Source: Cyclobacteriaceae bacterium
Lineage (GTDB): Bacteria; Bacteroidota; Bacteroidia; Cytophagales; Cyclobacteriaceae
DNA length: 64,000 bases
Direction of reading: 5' to 3'
Assembly: GCA_003565295.1 (NCBI GenBank)
Contig: PXCO01000071.1
Span: 1-64,000, forward strand
Below the pieces are notes generated by a model, which worked only from the letters and a program-made list of their open reading frames with translations, made no database searches and was not told the origin of the DNA. A program made the position numbers and the translations under genes. Positions 63,318-64,000 of this stretch are shown here, one piece after another. Each line of letters opens with the position of its first letter. Within the stretch, counting starts at the first letter, position 1.

Positions 63318-64000
63318 ATGAAAAATTCGATAAATGGTGGTGAGTTCCTCATAAAAGAAAGTCGTGCCGAGGATATTTTTATTCCGGAACATTTCAATGA
63401 GGAACAATTAATGATGGCTCAGGCATGTCAGGATTTTGTAGATACCGAAATCATGACTAAGATCGAGGCAATCGACAGTATGAAGGATCCTGAACTGGTA
63501 CCAGGAATTCTAAAAAAGGCAGGTGAGATGGGTCTTTTGGGGATTTCTGTGCCAGAAGAATTTGGGGGTCTTGGCATGAGTTTCAATACCTCCATGTTGA
63601 TTGCTGATGTTATTGGAGCCGCAGGTTCTTTTTCTACGACTTATGGCGCACATACAGGAATAGGCACCTTGCCCATCCTTTATTATGGAACCGAAGAGCA
63701 AAAGCTAAAATACCTTCGCAAGTTGGCCACAGGAGAATGGGCGGCCTGTTATTGTCTCACGGAGCCGGATGCCGGCTCAGATGCCAATAGCGGAAAGACA
63801 AAGGCCATTTTAAATGAGGAGGGTACACATTACCTTATCAATGGCCAAAAAATGTGGATCTCCAATGGTGGTTTCGCTGATCTGTTCATCGTTTTTGCCA
63901 AAATAGATGATGATAAAAATCTTTCTGCCTTCATCGTGGAAAAAGGATTTGGGGGTATAACCATGAATGAGGAGGAGAAAAAAATGGGCATCAAGGGTAG
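63318..64000 (+). CDS. Acyl-CoA dehydrogenase, cut by window end
   Basis: This gene is not in the ORF track because it has no stop inside the window. ATG 63318 follows a purine-rich AGGAGTGAGAG, an unusually good ribosome-binding site for this phylum. About 227 residues are visible: N-terminal helical domain, MGLLGISVPEEFGGLGMS, and the FAD/substrate motif CLTEPDAGSDANSGKTKA followed by GQKMWISNGGFADLFIVFAK. It performs the first step of beta-oxidation and completes the operon's set. The catalytic glutamate lies beyond the window. Confidence 0.93.
   Translation, partial: MKNSINGGEFLIKESRAEDIFIPEHFNEEQLMMAQACQDFVDTEIMTKIEAIDSMKDPELVPGILKKAGEMGLLGISVPEEFGGLGMSFNTSMLIADVIGAAGSFSTTYGAHTGIGTLPILYYGTEEQKLKYLRKLATGEWAACYCLTEPDAGSDANSGKTKAILNEEGTHYLINGQKMWISNGGFADLFIVFAKIDDDKNLSAFIVEKGFGGITMNEEEKKMGIKG

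Noticed and set aside
1-64000. tRNA, rRNA, IS elements, prophage, CRISPR
   Set aside because: I looked in gaps on both strands and saw no cloverleaf-like sequence, transposase, integrase or repeat-spacer array; a tRNAscan/ISfinder run would be needed to be certain.

Overview
The window is a stretch of chromosome from a member of the Bacteroidota, most likely order Cytophagales and family Cyclobacteriaceae (an Algoriphagus/Cyclobacterium/Echinicola-like organism). This placement is inferred from gene content: a SecA with the long Bacteroidota-type insertion, lamin-tail/FlgD-like surface proteins, DUF4382 and DUF4286 proteins, a CruF/CrtZ carotenoid pair, a kynurenine-pathway trio, and promoters resembling TAnnTTTG. 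Coding density is high. I saw no tRNA, rRNA, CRISPR, IS element or prophage.

Layout. 0-6 kb: a truncated beta-propeller-like protein, a heparinase II/III-type lyase, an M1 peptidase flanked by inverted palindrome-rich repeats, and a small beta-barrel. 6.5-11.8 kb: one giant lamin-tail-domain surface protein. 11.9-14.1 kb: asd and a THUMP-like methyltransferase. 14.1-17.4 kb, minus strand: a CLC-F type fluoride/proton antiporter followed by two paralogous lipoproteins of unknown function, all downstream of a well-formed fluoride riboswitch that the ORF track mis-reads as coding. 17.6-22.3 kb: an SDR epimerase, an M14 peptidase and small unknowns. 22.3-24.4 kb: carotenoid genes cruF and crtZ plus a MerR-B12 regulator with the CarH light-sensor motif. 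24.6-30.3 kb: five genes, all with export signals (PQQ-type dehydrogenase/cytochrome c, CBM9-like, RidA, SelA-like PLP enzyme, amidohydrolase), which look like a periplasmic catabolic route. 31-35.3 kb: a two-component system with flanking cell-envelope genes whose two promoters share an 11-bp-spaced direct repeat. 35.4-38.7 kb: the kynurenine trio (3-HAO, kynureninase, KMO). 38.7-44.6 kb: tandem BASS transporters, a second exported RidA, an SMP-30 lipoprotein, a REC-PAS-DHp protein without an ATPase domain, and an exported Fe/Mn superoxide dismutase. 44.9-53.9 kb: housekeeping genes dapF, secA, M20 peptidase, comF, xth, an RsbW-like ATPase and ybeY. 53.9-59.1 kb: three parS-like sites just upstream of mnmG and, about 4.7 kb further on, a gene-free AT-rich region with about ten DnaA-box-like 9-mers, a candidate chromosome origin. 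59.1-64 kb: a MarR-controlled fatty-acid beta-oxidation operon (fadB-like, fadA-like, acyl-CoA dehydrogenase cut by the window end).

The most notable items are the fluoride riboswitch/CLC-F/lipoprotein operon, the all-exported PLP-RidA-amidohydrolase-PQQ cluster, the CarH-type photoreceptor in the carotenoid operon, and the parS plus candidate oriC region.
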